From Exiguobacterium sp. 9-2 (GTDB lineage Bacteria > Bacillota > Bacilli > Exiguobacteriales > Exiguobacteriaceae): a DNA stretch of 64,000 bases. The notes under the pieces were generated by a model. That model was given only the letters and a program-made list of their open reading frames with translations, did no database searches and was not told where the DNA came from. The first letter of the stretch is position 1, and the number at the start of each line of letters is the position of its first letter. Positions 54,537 through 63,209 of this stretch are shown here, one piece after another. A program made the position numbers and the translations under genes. The stretch lies in assembly GCF_036287235.1 (NCBI RefSeq), contig NZ_CP142850.1, forward strand, positions 1,877,127-1,941,126. Reading direction: 5' to 3'.

Positions 54537-55850
54537 TTACTGAATCGTTGCCATGAGTTGATGACAAGCCGCTTCGAAATCACTGTCTTCATGAATTTGT
54601 TGTTTCAAGAAACGAATCAGCTCCGGATATGTATCGACGGCACGGTCAATTTCCGGGTTCGTTCCTGTTTTGTATGCTCCGATATTGATTAAGTCCTCCG
54701 AATCGAGATACGTCGATAACAATTGTCGAAATGCGACAGCAGCGGTCTTTTGTTCAGATGTCGTAATTTGATTCATGACACGGCTGATGGACCGTAAGAC
54801 ATGAATCGCTGGGAACTGCCCTTTGTTCGCAAGGTTACGATCCAGAACGAAGTGACCGTCTAAGATCCCTCGTACGGCGTCGGCGATTGGTTCATTCATG
54901 TCGTCTCCATCGACGAGGACTGTGTAGAAAGCAGTAATCGAACCGTCTTGTGTTTTCCCGCTCCGTTCAAGTAGCTGAGGAAGCAGAGCGAATACGCTTG
55001 GTGTATATCCTTTCGACGCAGGGGGTTCACCTGTTGCAAGACCGATTTCCCGCTGTGCCATCGCAAAACGAGTAACTGAGTCCATCATCAAGACCACATT
55101 TTTCCCTTGATCTCGAAAATATTCAGCGATTGCCGTTGCCGTATAGGCACCTTTTAGACGAACAAGTGGAGGTTGATCGCTCGTTGCTACGACTAAAATA
55201 GATCGTTTCATCCCCTCTTCACCAAGTTCTGCCTCTACAAATTCCTTGACTTCACGTCCTCGTTCACCAATCAAAGCGATGACATTGATGTCTGCTGTCG
55301 ATCGTTTCGCGATCATCCCGAGTAATGTCGATTTTCCGACACCTGATCCTGCGAACAAACCCACACGTTGTCCTTGACCGACTGTCAACAGTCCATCAAT
55401 GGCACGGATGCCAGTCGAGAGAACATCACTGATGCGAGGACGTTCGAGTGGACTAGGTGGTTTACGAACGATCGATGTCGTGCGTAAATTTTCTAATGAC
55501 TCACCATCTAGTGGTCTTCCTAGACCATCAAGCACCTTACCAATCAGTTCGTTCCCTACTGGAACGTGGAGTGGTTTTCCTGTCGCAAGAACAATCGAGC
55601 CTGGAGCAATCGATGTCGTTTCACCGTATGGCATGAGTAGGACATGCCCTTCTCTAAATCCGACGACTTCTGCTTCGATTGTCTGACGTTGTTGGATTTG
55701 GATTAAACACCGCTCACCGATTGCCACTGCTGTCGGTCCTCGCGATTCGATCATCAACCCGATCACTTGGACGACCTTACCAGAGTGCTGTACAAGTTCT
55801 TCTGAGCGAATTTCTCGAACCGCGGCCTGCATCGCATTGAGATTAAACAT
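54537..55850 (-). CDS. fliI: flagellum-specific export ATPase FliI
   Basis: Hexameric ATPase that delivers export substrates. 437 residues with Walker A GLFAGSGVGKSTLLGMIAK (near 167), Walker B VVLMMDSVTRFAMAQREIGL, and the F1-beta-like signature SVFALLPQLLERSGKTQDGS. Start ATG 55850 (MFNLNAMQAAVRE) has GAGG 9 bases upstream and overlaps the fliH stop by 8 bases; the longer frame lies inside fliH and is not used. Confidence 0.96.
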   Translation of the reverse strand: MFNLNAMQAAVREIRSEELVQHSGKVVQVIGLMIESRGPTAVAIGERCLIQIQQRQTIEAEVVGFREGHVLLMPYGETTSIAPGSIVLATGKPLHVPVGNELIGKVLDGLGRPLDGESLENLRTTSIVRKPPSPLERPRISDVLSTGIRAIDGLLTVGQGQRVGLFAGSGVGKSTLLGMIAKRSTADINVIALIGERGREVKEFVEAELGEEGMKRSILVVATSDQPPLVRLKGAYTATAIAEYFRDQGKNVVLMMDSVTRFAMAQREIGLATGEPPASKGYTPSVFALLPQLLERSGKTQDGSITAFYTVLVDGDDMNEPIADAVRGILDGHFVLDRNLANKGQFPAIHVLRSISRVMNQITTSEQKTAAVAFRQLLSTYLDSEDLINIGAYKTGTNPEIDRAVDTYPELIRFLKQQIHEDSDFEAACHQLMATIQ

Positions 55851-56562
55851 GATGTAAAACCTCATTGATTTTGGTTTGCAATGCTTCAAAGCCACTGGTT
55901 AAACCGCCAGTGATCGCTCCATTCTCCGAATCAATCCGATAATCGCGTGCCTTTAACGCTGGATCAAATCGCAATTGAATCGTTGCGTTGGCACCTAGAA
56001 CGCCTTGTAGTCGTTCTTCAAGTAACACGACCCGTTCAAAATCCGCCGGTGACGCATAGATGATGATTTTTTCACGATCGCGGAACTGAATGATCAATTG
56101 ATGTAACAATTGGTATAACGCTTCTTCCTCTTCATCATGTAACTGTTCTAAAAATTGATGTGTCACTTGGAGTCCGAGGACACATAATTCATGTTCTAGT
56201 CGCATCAATCGTTCTTGACTCTGCTCTTCTAGGCGATCAGCAAACGAATTCGTTTTGGCAATCTGCTCTTCAAACGTTGCTTGTCCTTCCGCATGTCCTG
56301 TTTCAAATCCAGCTTGATACCCTTGTTGACGTGCTTCTTCTAACGCTTGAAGGCGTTCTTGCTCGAACTGCTGTTGACGCTGTTCGAAATCTAGGAGCAT
56401 CGCCTGTCGAAGGCGCTCTAACTCAGCGTGTCCTTCTGCCATCTTCTCTTCGTAGAATGTATCTGGAACGATCGTAGGCTCTTCCTGACTGGTCCGAACC
56501 TGCACGAGCGTTCGCTCCTGTCGTTCAATTACTGCTTGTCTTTTGATGACGTTAGACAACAA
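55843..56562 (-). CDS. fliH: flagellar assembly protein FliH
   Basis: Stator-like partner that docks FliI at the C ring. About 239 residues with a long glutamine-rich helical region (EERRQAMLL-type, here LDFEQRQQQFEQERLQALEE), a GxxxG-like stretch GYQAGFETGHAEGQ, and the C-terminal V1-E-like domain (IIIYASPADFERVVLLEERL). I choose TTG 56562 because GGAGG lies 8 bases upstream; the ATG at 56568 sits only 2 bases from it. The gene overlaps the end of fliG by 11 bases. Confidence 0.88.
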   Translation of the reverse strand: MLSNVIKRQAVIERQERTLVQVRTSQEEPTIVPDTFYEEKMAEGHAELERLRQAMLLDFEQRQQQFEQERLQALEEARQQGYQAGFETGHAEGQATFEEQIAKTNSFADRLEEQSQERLMRLEHELCVLGLQVTHQFLEQLHDEEEEALYQLLHQLIIQFRDREKIIIYASPADFERVVLLEERLQGVLGANATIQLRFDPALKARDYRIDSENGAITGGLTSGFEALQTKINEVLHHV

Positions 56563-57559
56563 TATCATCTCCTCCACCACGAGCAACGACGATCTCACCC
56601 ATGTCCTCTAAGCGGCGGATGATTCCGACGATTCGACTTTGAGCTTCTTCGACGTCTCGGAGACGCACAGGACCCATGAATTCCATGTCCTCTTTGAACG
56701 ACTCGACCATCCGTTGTGACATGTTGCGATAGACCATGTCTTTGACATCGTCTGACGATACTTTGAGTGCCAATAGTAAATCCTCGTTTGAGACTTCGCG
56801 AATGATTCGCTGTATCGCCCGCGCATCGAGTGTGACGATGTCTTCGAAGACGAACATCCGTTTTTTGATTTCTTCCGCAAGTTCTGGATCCTGAATCTCG
56901 AGCGTATCGAGAATCGTTCGTTCCGTTGTGCGGTCGACGCCATTTAATACTTGAACGACAGCCTCGATGCCTCCCGATTGAGCAAAATCTTGCATCCCTG
57001 CTTGTGATAGATTCCGTTCAAGAATTTGTTCTACCTCGCTGATGATTTCCGGATTCATCCGGTCCATCGTCGCAATCCGTCTTGCTACATCGGACTGTGC
57101 TTCTGCCGGGAGCTCCGAGAGAATCTGACCTGATTTTGCAGGATCGAGATGAGCAAGAACAAGTGCGATCGTTTGTGGATGTTCATTTTGAATGAAGTTC
57201 AGAAGCTGTTTCGGATCTGCCTTGCGTGCAAACTCAAACGGACGGACTTGTAACGTCGACGTCAGGCGATAGATGAGTTCCATCGCTTTTTCTTCGCCAA
57301 GTGCTTTTTCAAGGACAGATTTAGCAAATCCGATTCCACCTTGCGTGATATAGTTCTGCGCCATCGCTAGTTCATGAAACTCATCAAGGACGACTAACTT
57401 CTCTTCTGGATCAATCCGTTTCATGCTAGAGATTTGAAGGGTTAACCATTCCATCTCTTCTTCCGATAAATGTTTATATACACTGGCAGCGACTTCAGGA
57501 CCTAACGAAATCATGAGAATCGCAGCCTTTTCACGACTGTTCATTTCTAGCTTCTTCAT
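56552..57559 (-). CDS. fliG: flagellar motor switch protein FliG
   Basis: Rotor protein contacting the stator. 335 residues: N domain binding FliF (SREKAAILMISLGPEVAASV), middle domain with the EHPQ motif (NEHPQTIALVLAHLDP), and C domain with the charged torque helix (DLLLALKVSSDDVKDMVYRN). Start ATG 57559 has GGAGG 5 bases upstream, 4 bases after the fliF stop. Confidence 0.97.
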   Translation of the reverse strand: MKKLEMNSREKAAILMISLGPEVAASVYKHLSEEEMEWLTLQISSMKRIDPEEKLVVLDEFHELAMAQNYITQGGIGFAKSVLEKALGEEKAMELIYRLTSTLQVRPFEFARKADPKQLLNFIQNEHPQTIALVLAHLDPAKSGQILSELPAEAQSDVARRIATMDRMNPEIISEVEQILERNLSQAGMQDFAQSGGIEAVVQVLNGVDRTTERTILDTLEIQDPELAEEIKKRMFVFEDIVTLDARAIQRIIREVSNEDLLLALKVSSDDVKDMVYRNMSQRMVESFKEDMEFMGPVRLRDVEEAQSRIVGIIRRLEDMGEIVVARGGGDDIVV

Positions 57560-57563
57560 CTCA

Positions 57564-59132
57564 TCAATCCTCCGCTAACCAAGTACGTAATAATTTTGCG
57601 AACTCATCCGGATTAGACGCGGCGAGTTTCTCAAGCTGTTTGCGTTTGACTGCACCATCGCTTGTATCTTCTGTTGAGAGTTCAGGAATTTCGGTTTCGA
57701 TCGGCGTCCATTCCTCAAGTTCTTCGATTTCATTCGCTCTCCGTCGACGCATGAGGAGAATGACTGCTCCAATGACGAGGATTGCTGCACCACCAAGTGC
57801 GAACCATACCCACATCGGTGTCGCCGTCGTCGTTTTCGTCGCCGTCGTTGTTTTAGCGAACGGTCGAGACATGACAACGACTTTATTAGCAAGTTCTGCA
57901 TCCGTCAGCGTCGTTTTCGCATCCGTCTTCGTTAACGACGTCCGGATGATGGAATACATCATCGTTTGTAAATCCGTCTGTAATTGCGGATCGATTTGAT
58001 TTTGACCTTTTGGCGGCTCGACGATGATTTGAATTCCTAAATCCCGAATTTCATAAGGAGCACCTGTAATCTGTTTCGTGATGCGATTGACTTCATAGTT
58101 GATGATGTCGTGCGTCTTCTCACTCGTATCACCGGTCGTTCCAGTACCTGCTGGGAAGTTCGTCGTCTCATTTTGTCCCGTACCTGCTGTTCCGGCATTC
58201 GCAGACCCTGTATACGCCTCTGCTACTTTTTCTGCCGATGTGACAATCCCTTCGATTTTATCGGGATCTACTGGTTCAACAAGCTTTTGTTCTTCCTGAC
58301 GTTTCGTGACATCGACATCTGCCGTAACCGAAACGAGCGCTTTTTGTGGACCGAGAACGACAGACAACATTTGTTGAATCTGTTTACGTAAATCGTTTTC
58401 CGTCGTTTTTTTCAGCGCCATCGGATCTGTCCCGCCCGCTGTTTGCGTAGCGTTACCTGGCTCGTAGTACGTAAAGTACTGATCCATGATCGTAATATTT
58501 TCTTCTTTTAAGTTCGGGATACTCTTTGCAATCAGATGGTAAAGACCTTGGACTGTTTGATTGTTCAGATTACTACCCGCACTAGAAGTCAAGACGACAG
58601 AAACCGTTGAAGATTCTTTTTCATCGGAGAGAAAGACGCTCTTTTCTGGAAGAGTAATCATGACTTTTGCAGACTCAATCCCGTTAACTTGTGTAATCAA
58701 GTTTTCAAGTTCTGTCTGCATCGTATCGCGTTCAAGAATATTCATTTCTTTATCTGTCGTACCAAATCCAGCATTCTCACTAAAGAAGGAATAATCAATC
58801 TGACCAGACTTCGGAATACCTGCCGTTGCTAATTCGACTTTCAAGTTTTCCACGTTTGCTTCCGGAACGAGAATCGTCACACCGTTTGCTGAGCTGACGA
58901 CTTCCGACGCGATTCCATCCTCATTTAGCTTTTCTGTTACTTGCCCTGCCTCTTGAGGTGACAATTTCGAATAAAGTGGCGTCATCGTTGGTTTAGATAA
59001 CCAGATAATGGCGACAATCAACGCTGCTAAAACGACGACGATGCTTCCAAGAATCATCGCTTTTTTAGCAAGTGACCACTCTTTCCATGTCGTATTCATA
59101 GCTCCGAATCGAGCTTTTATTCGTTCGTTCAT
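57564..59132 (-). CDS. fliF: flagellar MS-ring protein FliF
   Basis: Forms the membrane ring on which the motor is built. 522 residues: first helix near 24-46 (AMILGSIVVVLAALIVAIIW), ring-building motifs (MTPLYSKLSPQEAGQVTEKL and onward, and SVFLSDEKESSTVSVVLTSS), a Gly/Thr-rich linker near 315-335, second helix near 440-465, and the C-terminal FliG-binding tail ending FAKLLRTWLAED. Start ATG 59132 has GGGAG 7 bases upstream. Confidence 0.96.
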   Translation of the reverse strand: MNERIKARFGAMNTTWKEWSLAKKAMILGSIVVVLAALIVAIIWLSKPTMTPLYSKLSPQEAGQVTEKLNEDGIASEVVSSANGVTILVPEANVENLKVELATAGIPKSGQIDYSFFSENAGFGTTDKEMNILERDTMQTELENLITQVNGIESAKVMITLPEKSVFLSDEKESSTVSVVLTSSAGSNLNNQTVQGLYHLIAKSIPNLKEENITIMDQYFTYYEPGNATQTAGGTDPMALKKTTENDLRKQIQQMLSVVLGPQKALVSVTADVDVTKRQEEQKLVEPVDPDKIEGIVTSAEKVAEAYTGSANAGTAGTGQNETTNFPAGTGTTGDTSEKTHDIINYEVNRITKQITGAPYEIRDLGIQIIVEPPKGQNQIDPQLQTDLQTMMYSIIRTSLTKTDAKTTLTDAELANKVVVMSRPFAKTTTATKTTTATPMWVWFALGGAAILVIGAVILLMRRRRANEIEELEEWTPIETEIPELSTEDTSDGAVKRKQLEKLAASNPDEFAKLLRTWLAED

Positions 59133-59160
59133 TCAACATCTCCCACGCTTTCCTTAACAG

Positions 59161-59448
59161 TCACAGTTGCATACGCATCATTTCTTGGTATGCTTCGATG
59201 CCTTTGTTTCGGACTTCAAGGGCGAGTTGCATAGAAAGCGATGCCTCTTCTGTTTTAATCATGATGTTATGTAGATCCGTCGTCTTCCCTGTCGCTAGGT
59301 CGACACGCGCTTGAGATGAGGCTTGCTGTGTTGCATTCAGTCCGTTCATCGCCTCGCTGAGCACCTCACTGAAATCACTTGGTGTCGTCTTCGCGATTGT
59401 CTGAGTGGGTAAGACCATTTGCATGTTTTGAATAGGTTGAATTGCCAT
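59161..59448 (-). CDS. fliE: flagellar hook-basal body protein FliE
   Basis: Adapter between MS ring and rod, the first exported rod protein. 95 residues with the family C terminus KTEEASLSMQLALEVRNKGI followed by AYQEMMRMQL. Start ATG 59448 has GAGGAG 8 bases upstream. Sits between flgC and fliF in the usual order. Confidence 0.95.
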   Translation of the reverse strand: MAIQPIQNMQMVLPTQTIAKTTPSDFSEVLSEAMNGLNATQQASSQARVDLATGKTTDLHNIMIKTEEASLSMQLALEVRNKGIEAYQEMMRMQL

Positions 59449-59465
59449 CCCGTCATCTCCTCTAT

Positions 59466-59864
59466 TTATTTACCGATCTCCATCGCTTTGACGAGCATCG
59501 CTTTTGTTGCATTTAAGGCCGTTACGTTCGCTTCGTAAGAACGTGTCGCTCCCATCATGTCGACCATTTCTTTCAATAGATCGACATTCGGCATCTTGAC
59601 GTATCCAAGTTCATCCGCATCTGGATGCGTCGGATTATATTCTAATTTGAACGGTTCAGGATCTTTCTTCAATTCGCTGACCGTGACCCCATTAGCAGTT
59701 TCTTTTAAAACAGCAAGTTTCCTCGCATAGGGTTGCCATTGACCGTTGACAAGCTCACCACGTGTCGTTTGAGCATTGGCGATGTTTGCTGAGACAGTAT
59801 CCAGTCGTAAACGCTGGGCAGTAAGCCCAGACGCAGATGTATGAAAGCCATTGAACATACTCAT
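59466..59864 (-). CDS. flgC: flagellar rod protein FlgC
   Basis: Proximal rod subunit of 132 residues. N-terminal motif FHTSASGLTAQRLRLDTVSA with NIANAQTTR; C-terminal motif VDLLKEMVDMMGATRSYEAN. Start ATG 59864; GGAGG is 10 bases upstream. Three bases after flgB. Confidence 0.96.
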   Translation of the reverse strand: MSMFNGFHTSASGLTAQRLRLDTVSANIANAQTTRGELVNGQWQPYARKLAVLKETANGVTVSELKKDPEPFKLEYNPTHPDADELGYVKMPNVDLLKEMVDMMGATRSYEANVTALNATKAMLVKAMEIGK

Positions 59865-59867
59865 CGA

Positions 59868-60230
59868 TTATTTTCCTCCCCGGATGACAGACTGGATACC
59901 CGAGAACTTACGATTTAATTGCTCCACGAGCGCCTCATACTCAATTTGATTGCGTGATAATTCAGACATCTCAAGATCGATATCGACACCGTTTCCATCA
60001 TTACGCATCGTATTTGGTCGATCGACGATACTACCGGTCGTTCCGATTGTTGCATGACGTTTTAGGCTCATCTTCATCTCTGAATCGAGAACATCTCCAA
60101 ACGCCACTCGCTTCGCCTTATAACCCGGTGTATCGACATTCGCGATATTTTTAGCAATAACTTCTTGTGCCATGACCGTTCGATTGACGGCTTGCGTCAT
60201 CAAACTATAGTCAGACCCTAACCAATTCAT
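59868..60230 (-). CDS. flgB: flagellar rod protein FlgB
   Basis: Proximal rod subunit and first gene of the fla/che operon. 120 residues with MAQEVIAKNIANVDTPGYKA near the start and DIDLEMSELSRNQIEYEALV near the end. Start ATG 60230 (MNWLGSDYSL) has GGAGG 7 bases upstream; the longer frame crosses that site. The 250-base gap upstream should hold the operon's main promoter. Confidence 0.96.
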   Translation of the reverse strand: MNWLGSDYSLMTQAVNRTVMAQEVIAKNIANVDTPGYKAKRVAFGDVLDSEMKMSLKRHATIGTTGSIVDRPNTMRNDGNGVDIDLEMSELSRNQIEYEALVEQLNRKFSGIQSVIRGGK

Positions 60231-60318
60231 GTTCTTTCCTCCACTCATGGAACTAGTATTCGAATTTGCGACAAATATTAAGTCATTAGTAACACATCTG
60301 AAATAATTGAAACAAATA

Positions 60319-60324
60319 GGTCAA
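60319..60324 (-). promoter_or_regulatory. possible -35 box of flgB promoter
   Basis: TTGACC on the minus strand, about 90 bases before flgB. At 17 bases the -10 would be TCAGAT, a poor match; an alternative is TTGTTT with TACTAA slightly downstream. No sigma-D-type TAAA-N15-GCCGATAT sequence was seen. I mark only the best element. Confidence 0.3.
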
Positions 60325-60336
60325 TGTTTGAAAAGA

Positions 60337-60351
60337 AGTTTTTTGAAAAAT
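60337..60351. promoter_or_regulatory. CodY-box-like sequence upstream of flgB
   Basis: AGTTTTTTGAAAAAT matches the CodY consensus AATTTTCWGAAAATT at 12 of 15 positions. It lies just upstream of the candidate -35 box. CodY represses the fla/che promoter in B. subtilis, and codY is the neighbouring gene here. The region is AT-rich, so chance is possible. Confidence 0.4.
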
Positions 60352-60417
60352 AGGGTAATGAGATGCTAATATTCTGTTTTTTATTCCCTTTTCTTATAAA
60401 AATGATAAATAATACCT

Positions 60418-60456
60418 AGTCAAACAAAAGAGACCTAGTACTTTACTAGGTCTCTT
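60418..60456 (-). terminator. codY terminator
   Basis: Perfect 12-base stem AAGAGACCTAGT (60428-60439) with ACTAGGTCTCTT (60445-60456), 5-base loop, followed by TTGTTTGACT on the minus strand. It isolates the fla/che operon from codY. Confidence 0.88.
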
Positions 60457-60481
60457 ATTTATTAATAGCCATTTTCTATTT

Positions 60482-61261
60482 TTAGTTTGATTTAATTCGC
60501 TCTAATTCATATAGGAAGTTATCATTTAAGATTTTAATATACGTTCCCTTCATACCAAGCGAACGTGACTCGATGACTCCTGCACTTTCGAGTTTACGAA
60601 GTGCATTGACGATAACAGAACGCGTAATACCAACACGATCGGCAATTTTTGAAGCGACAAGTAGTCCTTCATTACCCTCGAGTTCTTCGAAGATATGTTC
60701 GATTGCTTCGAGTTCTGAATAAGATAACGAATTGATCGCCATCTGAACGACTGCTTTCTTACGTGCCTTGTCTTCCGCTTCATGAGCCTTCTCACGAAGG
60801 ATTTCCATCCCAACGACTGTCGCCCCATACTCTGCAAGCACGAGGTCTTCTTCGTTGAAGTCTTCCACCATACGACCGAGGACAAGCGTACCAAGGCGTT
60901 CTCCACCACCGATGATTGGTACGATCGTCGTTTTCGACGTTTCGAACGTATCACGGTTGTCGACTGGGAATGCTGTGTGCTCGCTATCGATGGCAATGTT
61001 TGCTGTCGTTTCAGTGACGTTAAATAGTTTTTTCGTGTAATCTTCCGGGAATTGGCGTTCTTCCAAGAAACCACGGACCCGGTCATTTTCGATTTGTTGC
61101 TTAATTGCGATACCTAGTAACTTACCGCGTCGACTTACGATGAATGTGTTCGATTCCATGACTTCGCTGAGCCGATCAGCCATAACCTTGAAATCAACAT
61201 GTGTGCTTGCTTCTTGTTGTAACATCGTATTCAGCTTCCGCGTTTTCGCCAATAAATTCAT
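60482..61261 (-). CDS. codY: global nutrient regulator CodY
   Basis: GTP- and branched-chain-amino-acid-sensing repressor, 259 residues, the exact length of B. subtilis CodY. GAF domain 1-155 ([19 protein letters not shown] at start, [14 protein letters not shown]) and C-terminal winged helix ([20 protein letters not shown], then [12 protein letters not shown]) that is almost unchanged from Bacillus. Start ATG 61261 has GGAGG 8 bases upstream. Part of xerC-hslV-hslU-codY, the codVWXY order of B. subtilis. Confidence 0.98.
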   Translation of the reverse strand: MNLLAKTRKLNTMLQQEASTHVDFKVMADRLSEVMESNTFIVSRRGKLLGIAIKQQIENDRVRGFLEERQFPEDYTKKLFNVTETTANIAIDSEHTAFPVDNRDTFETSKTTIVPIIGGGERLGTLVLGRMVEDFNEEDLVLAEYGATVVGMEILREKAHEAEDKARKKAVVQMAINSLSYSELEAIEHIFEELEGNEGLLVASKIADRVGITRSVIVNALRKLESAGVIESRSLGMKGTYIKILNDNFLYELERIKSN

Positions 61262-61277
61262 TTTTTCTTCCTCCACT

Positions 61278-62651
61278 TTATAAGATGAACTGACTTAAGT
61301 CTCGATCATCTGCTACTTTTCCAACACGATCCGTCACGTATTGTGGCGTGATCATTACATCCGTTTCAGGCATGTCTGCTGCTTCGAAGGATAATTCTTC
61401 AAGTACGCGCTCCATGATCGTATACAAGCGCCGCGCTCCGATATTATCCGTCTCATCGTTTACCTGTGCAGCAATCCGTGCAATTTCACGAATGGCCTCT
61501 TCTGTAAAGGTGACATGAACGTGCTCTGCCCCTAGTAATGCTTTATATTGTTTGAGTAATGCTTGATTCGGTTCAGTTAAAATTTTAACAAAGTCATCTT
61601 CCGTCAAACTGTCGAGTTCGACACGGATCGGGAAACGACCTTGGAGTTCAGGAATTAGATCAGACGGTTTCGCCATATGGAATGCACCGGCAGCGATAAA
61701 CAAGATATGATCCGTCTTGACTGGTCCATATTTCGTGACGATCGTCGATCCCTCAACGATCGGCAAAATATCTCGTTGAACACCTTCTCGTGAAACACCT
61801 GCTGAATCATGTCCCTTTGTCGCAATCTTATCAATCTCATCAACGAAAATGATGCCCATTTGTTCTGCACGGCGGACCGCTTCGTCATGAACTTCATTTA
61901 AGTCAAGCAATCGTTCCGCTTCTTCTGCGGTCAAAATCGGACGTGCTTCTTTAACCGTGAGCTGGCGCTTCTTCGTTTTCTTCGGCATGACTTGTCCAAG
62001 CATATCCTGAAGATTTGCGAGCCCCTCCATGCCTTGTTGTCCGGAGAATAAATCAACTTGACGTTCTTCAACATCGACCTCGATCATTCGATCTTCGAGT
62101 TGACCTGTCAGCAATTGCTGACGGAGTAGCGAACGATCAGCTGTTGCTTCCGATGTATCTGGCTCTTGCTGCTTTTGGTTCCCACCGAACAACATCTCAA
62201 ACGGATTCGTTCCACCCCCGAGACCAGATGACGCTTTTTTGCCAGACAACGCATCAACGATTCGTTCGTTCGCCACTGCCTCCGCCTGATCTTTAAGCGC
62301 TTCTTTTTTCTCATCTTTGACAAGACGTAGAGACGCTTCCACAAGATCTCGTACCATCGATTCTACGTCGCGACCGACATATCCTACTTCCGTGAACTTC
62401 GTCGCTTCGATTTTGACGAACGGCGCTCGGACGAGTTTCGCGAGACGTCGCGCAATCTCTGTTTTTCCGACACCGGTAGGTCCGATCATCAGGATATTTT
62501 TTGGCGTGACTTCATCCCGCATCGATGCATCGAGTAATTGTCGACGGTATCGATTACGTAAAGCGATCGCCACCGCACGTTTAGCATCAGCTTGTCCGAT
62601 GACATGTTCATTCAACTTCTCGACGATTTGTCTTGGCGTCAATTCATGCAT
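61278..62651 (-). CDS. hslU: HslU (ClpY/CodX) AAA+ unfoldase
   Basis: ATPase ring that unfolds proteins for HslV. 457 residues: Walker [20 protein letters not shown] (57-64), pore motif EVGYVGRD, an inserted I domain near 110-235 with a Gln/Gly-rich loop, Walker [12 protein letters not shown], and the family end DRDLSQFIL that inserts into HslV. I use the ATG at 62651 ([13 protein letters not shown]), 8 bases after GGAGG, rather than the ATG two codons upstream. It overlaps hslV by 8 bases. Confidence 0.97.
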   Translation of the reverse strand: MHELTPRQIVEKLNEHVIGQADAKRAVAIALRNRYRRQLLDASMRDEVTPKNILMIGPTGVGKTEIARRLAKLVRAPFVKIEATKFTEVGYVGRDVESMVRDLVEASLRLVKDEKKEALKDQAEAVANERIVDALSGKKASSGLGGGTNPFEMLFGGNQKQQEPDTSEATADRSLLRQQLLTGQLEDRMIEVDVEERQVDLFSGQQGMEGLANLQDMLGQVMPKKTKKRQLTVKEARPILTAEEAERLLDLNEVHDEAVRRAEQMGIIFVDEIDKIATKGHDSAGVSREGVQRDILPIVEGSTIVTKYGPVKTDHILFIAAGAFHMAKPSDLIPELQGRFPIRVELDSLTEDDFVKILTEPNQALLKQYKALLGAEHVHVTFTEEAIREIARIAAQVNDETDNIGARRLYTIMERVLEELSFEAADMPETDVMITPQYVTDRVGKVADDRDLSQFIL

Positions 62652-63195
62652 GATCATTGCCTCCGATCGTTTCTAAGATGATTTGATCGTTCGTAAAGAC
62701 ACAGAGTTCTCCAGCCGTCTCAAGCGCCGCACGAGCGATTTCTTCTGCCGTGAGATGACTTGCGTGTCGAGCTAACGCGCGACCTGCAGCAAGCGCATAA
62801 TTACCACCTGAACCGATCGCAAGAATGCCGTCATCCGGTTCGATGACTTCTCCGTTTCCGGATACAAGTAACAGATGTGTTCCATCCATGACGAGTAAGA
62901 GTGCTTCTAGTTGACGCAACATCTTATCGCCTCGCCATTCCTTCGCCAGTTCAACAGCTGCCCGTTGTAAGTTCCCGTTATACATTTCAAGCTTCGCTTC
63001 GAATTTTTCAAAGAGTGTAAACGCGTCCGCGACACTTCCAGCAAATCCGGCAATGACTTTGCCACCATAGAGGCGCCGTACTTTTTTCGCACTTTTCTTC
63101 ATGATGACTTGGTTTCCGAAAGTCACCTGTCCGTCTCCACTCATCGCGGATTGTCCGTTATGTTGAATCGCAAAAATCGTCGTTGCATGAAACAT
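62644..63195 (-). CDS. hslV: HslV (ClpQ/CodW) protease subunit
   Basis: Proteasome-like peptidase, 183 residues. Sequence begins [20 protein letters not shown], then [20 protein letters not shown] and [21 protein letters not shown]. subtilis CodW starts MSSFHATT and is reported to use N-terminal Ser; this protein has no Ser there, so the nucleophile should be a Thr of the ATTIF motif exposed after removing a short leader. Start ATG 63195 has GGAGG 8 bases upstream; a TTG one codon earlier is possible but would not add Ser. Confidence 0.95.
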   Translation of the reverse strand: MFHATTIFAIQHNGQSAMSGDGQVTFGNQVIMKKSAKKVRRLYGGKVIAGFAGSVADAFTLFEKFEAKLEMYNGNLQRAAVELAKEWRGDKMLRQLEALLLVMDGTHLLLVSGNGEVIEPDDGILAIGSGGNYALAAGRALARHASHLTAEEIARAALETAGELCVFTNDQIILETIGGNDHA

Positions 63196-63209
63196 CAATG
63201 TTTCCTCCC

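Noticed and set aside
60231-60481. Sigma-D promoter for the fla/che operon
   Set aside because: No TAAA-N15-GCCGATAT-like sequence seen; only weak sigma-A-like elements.
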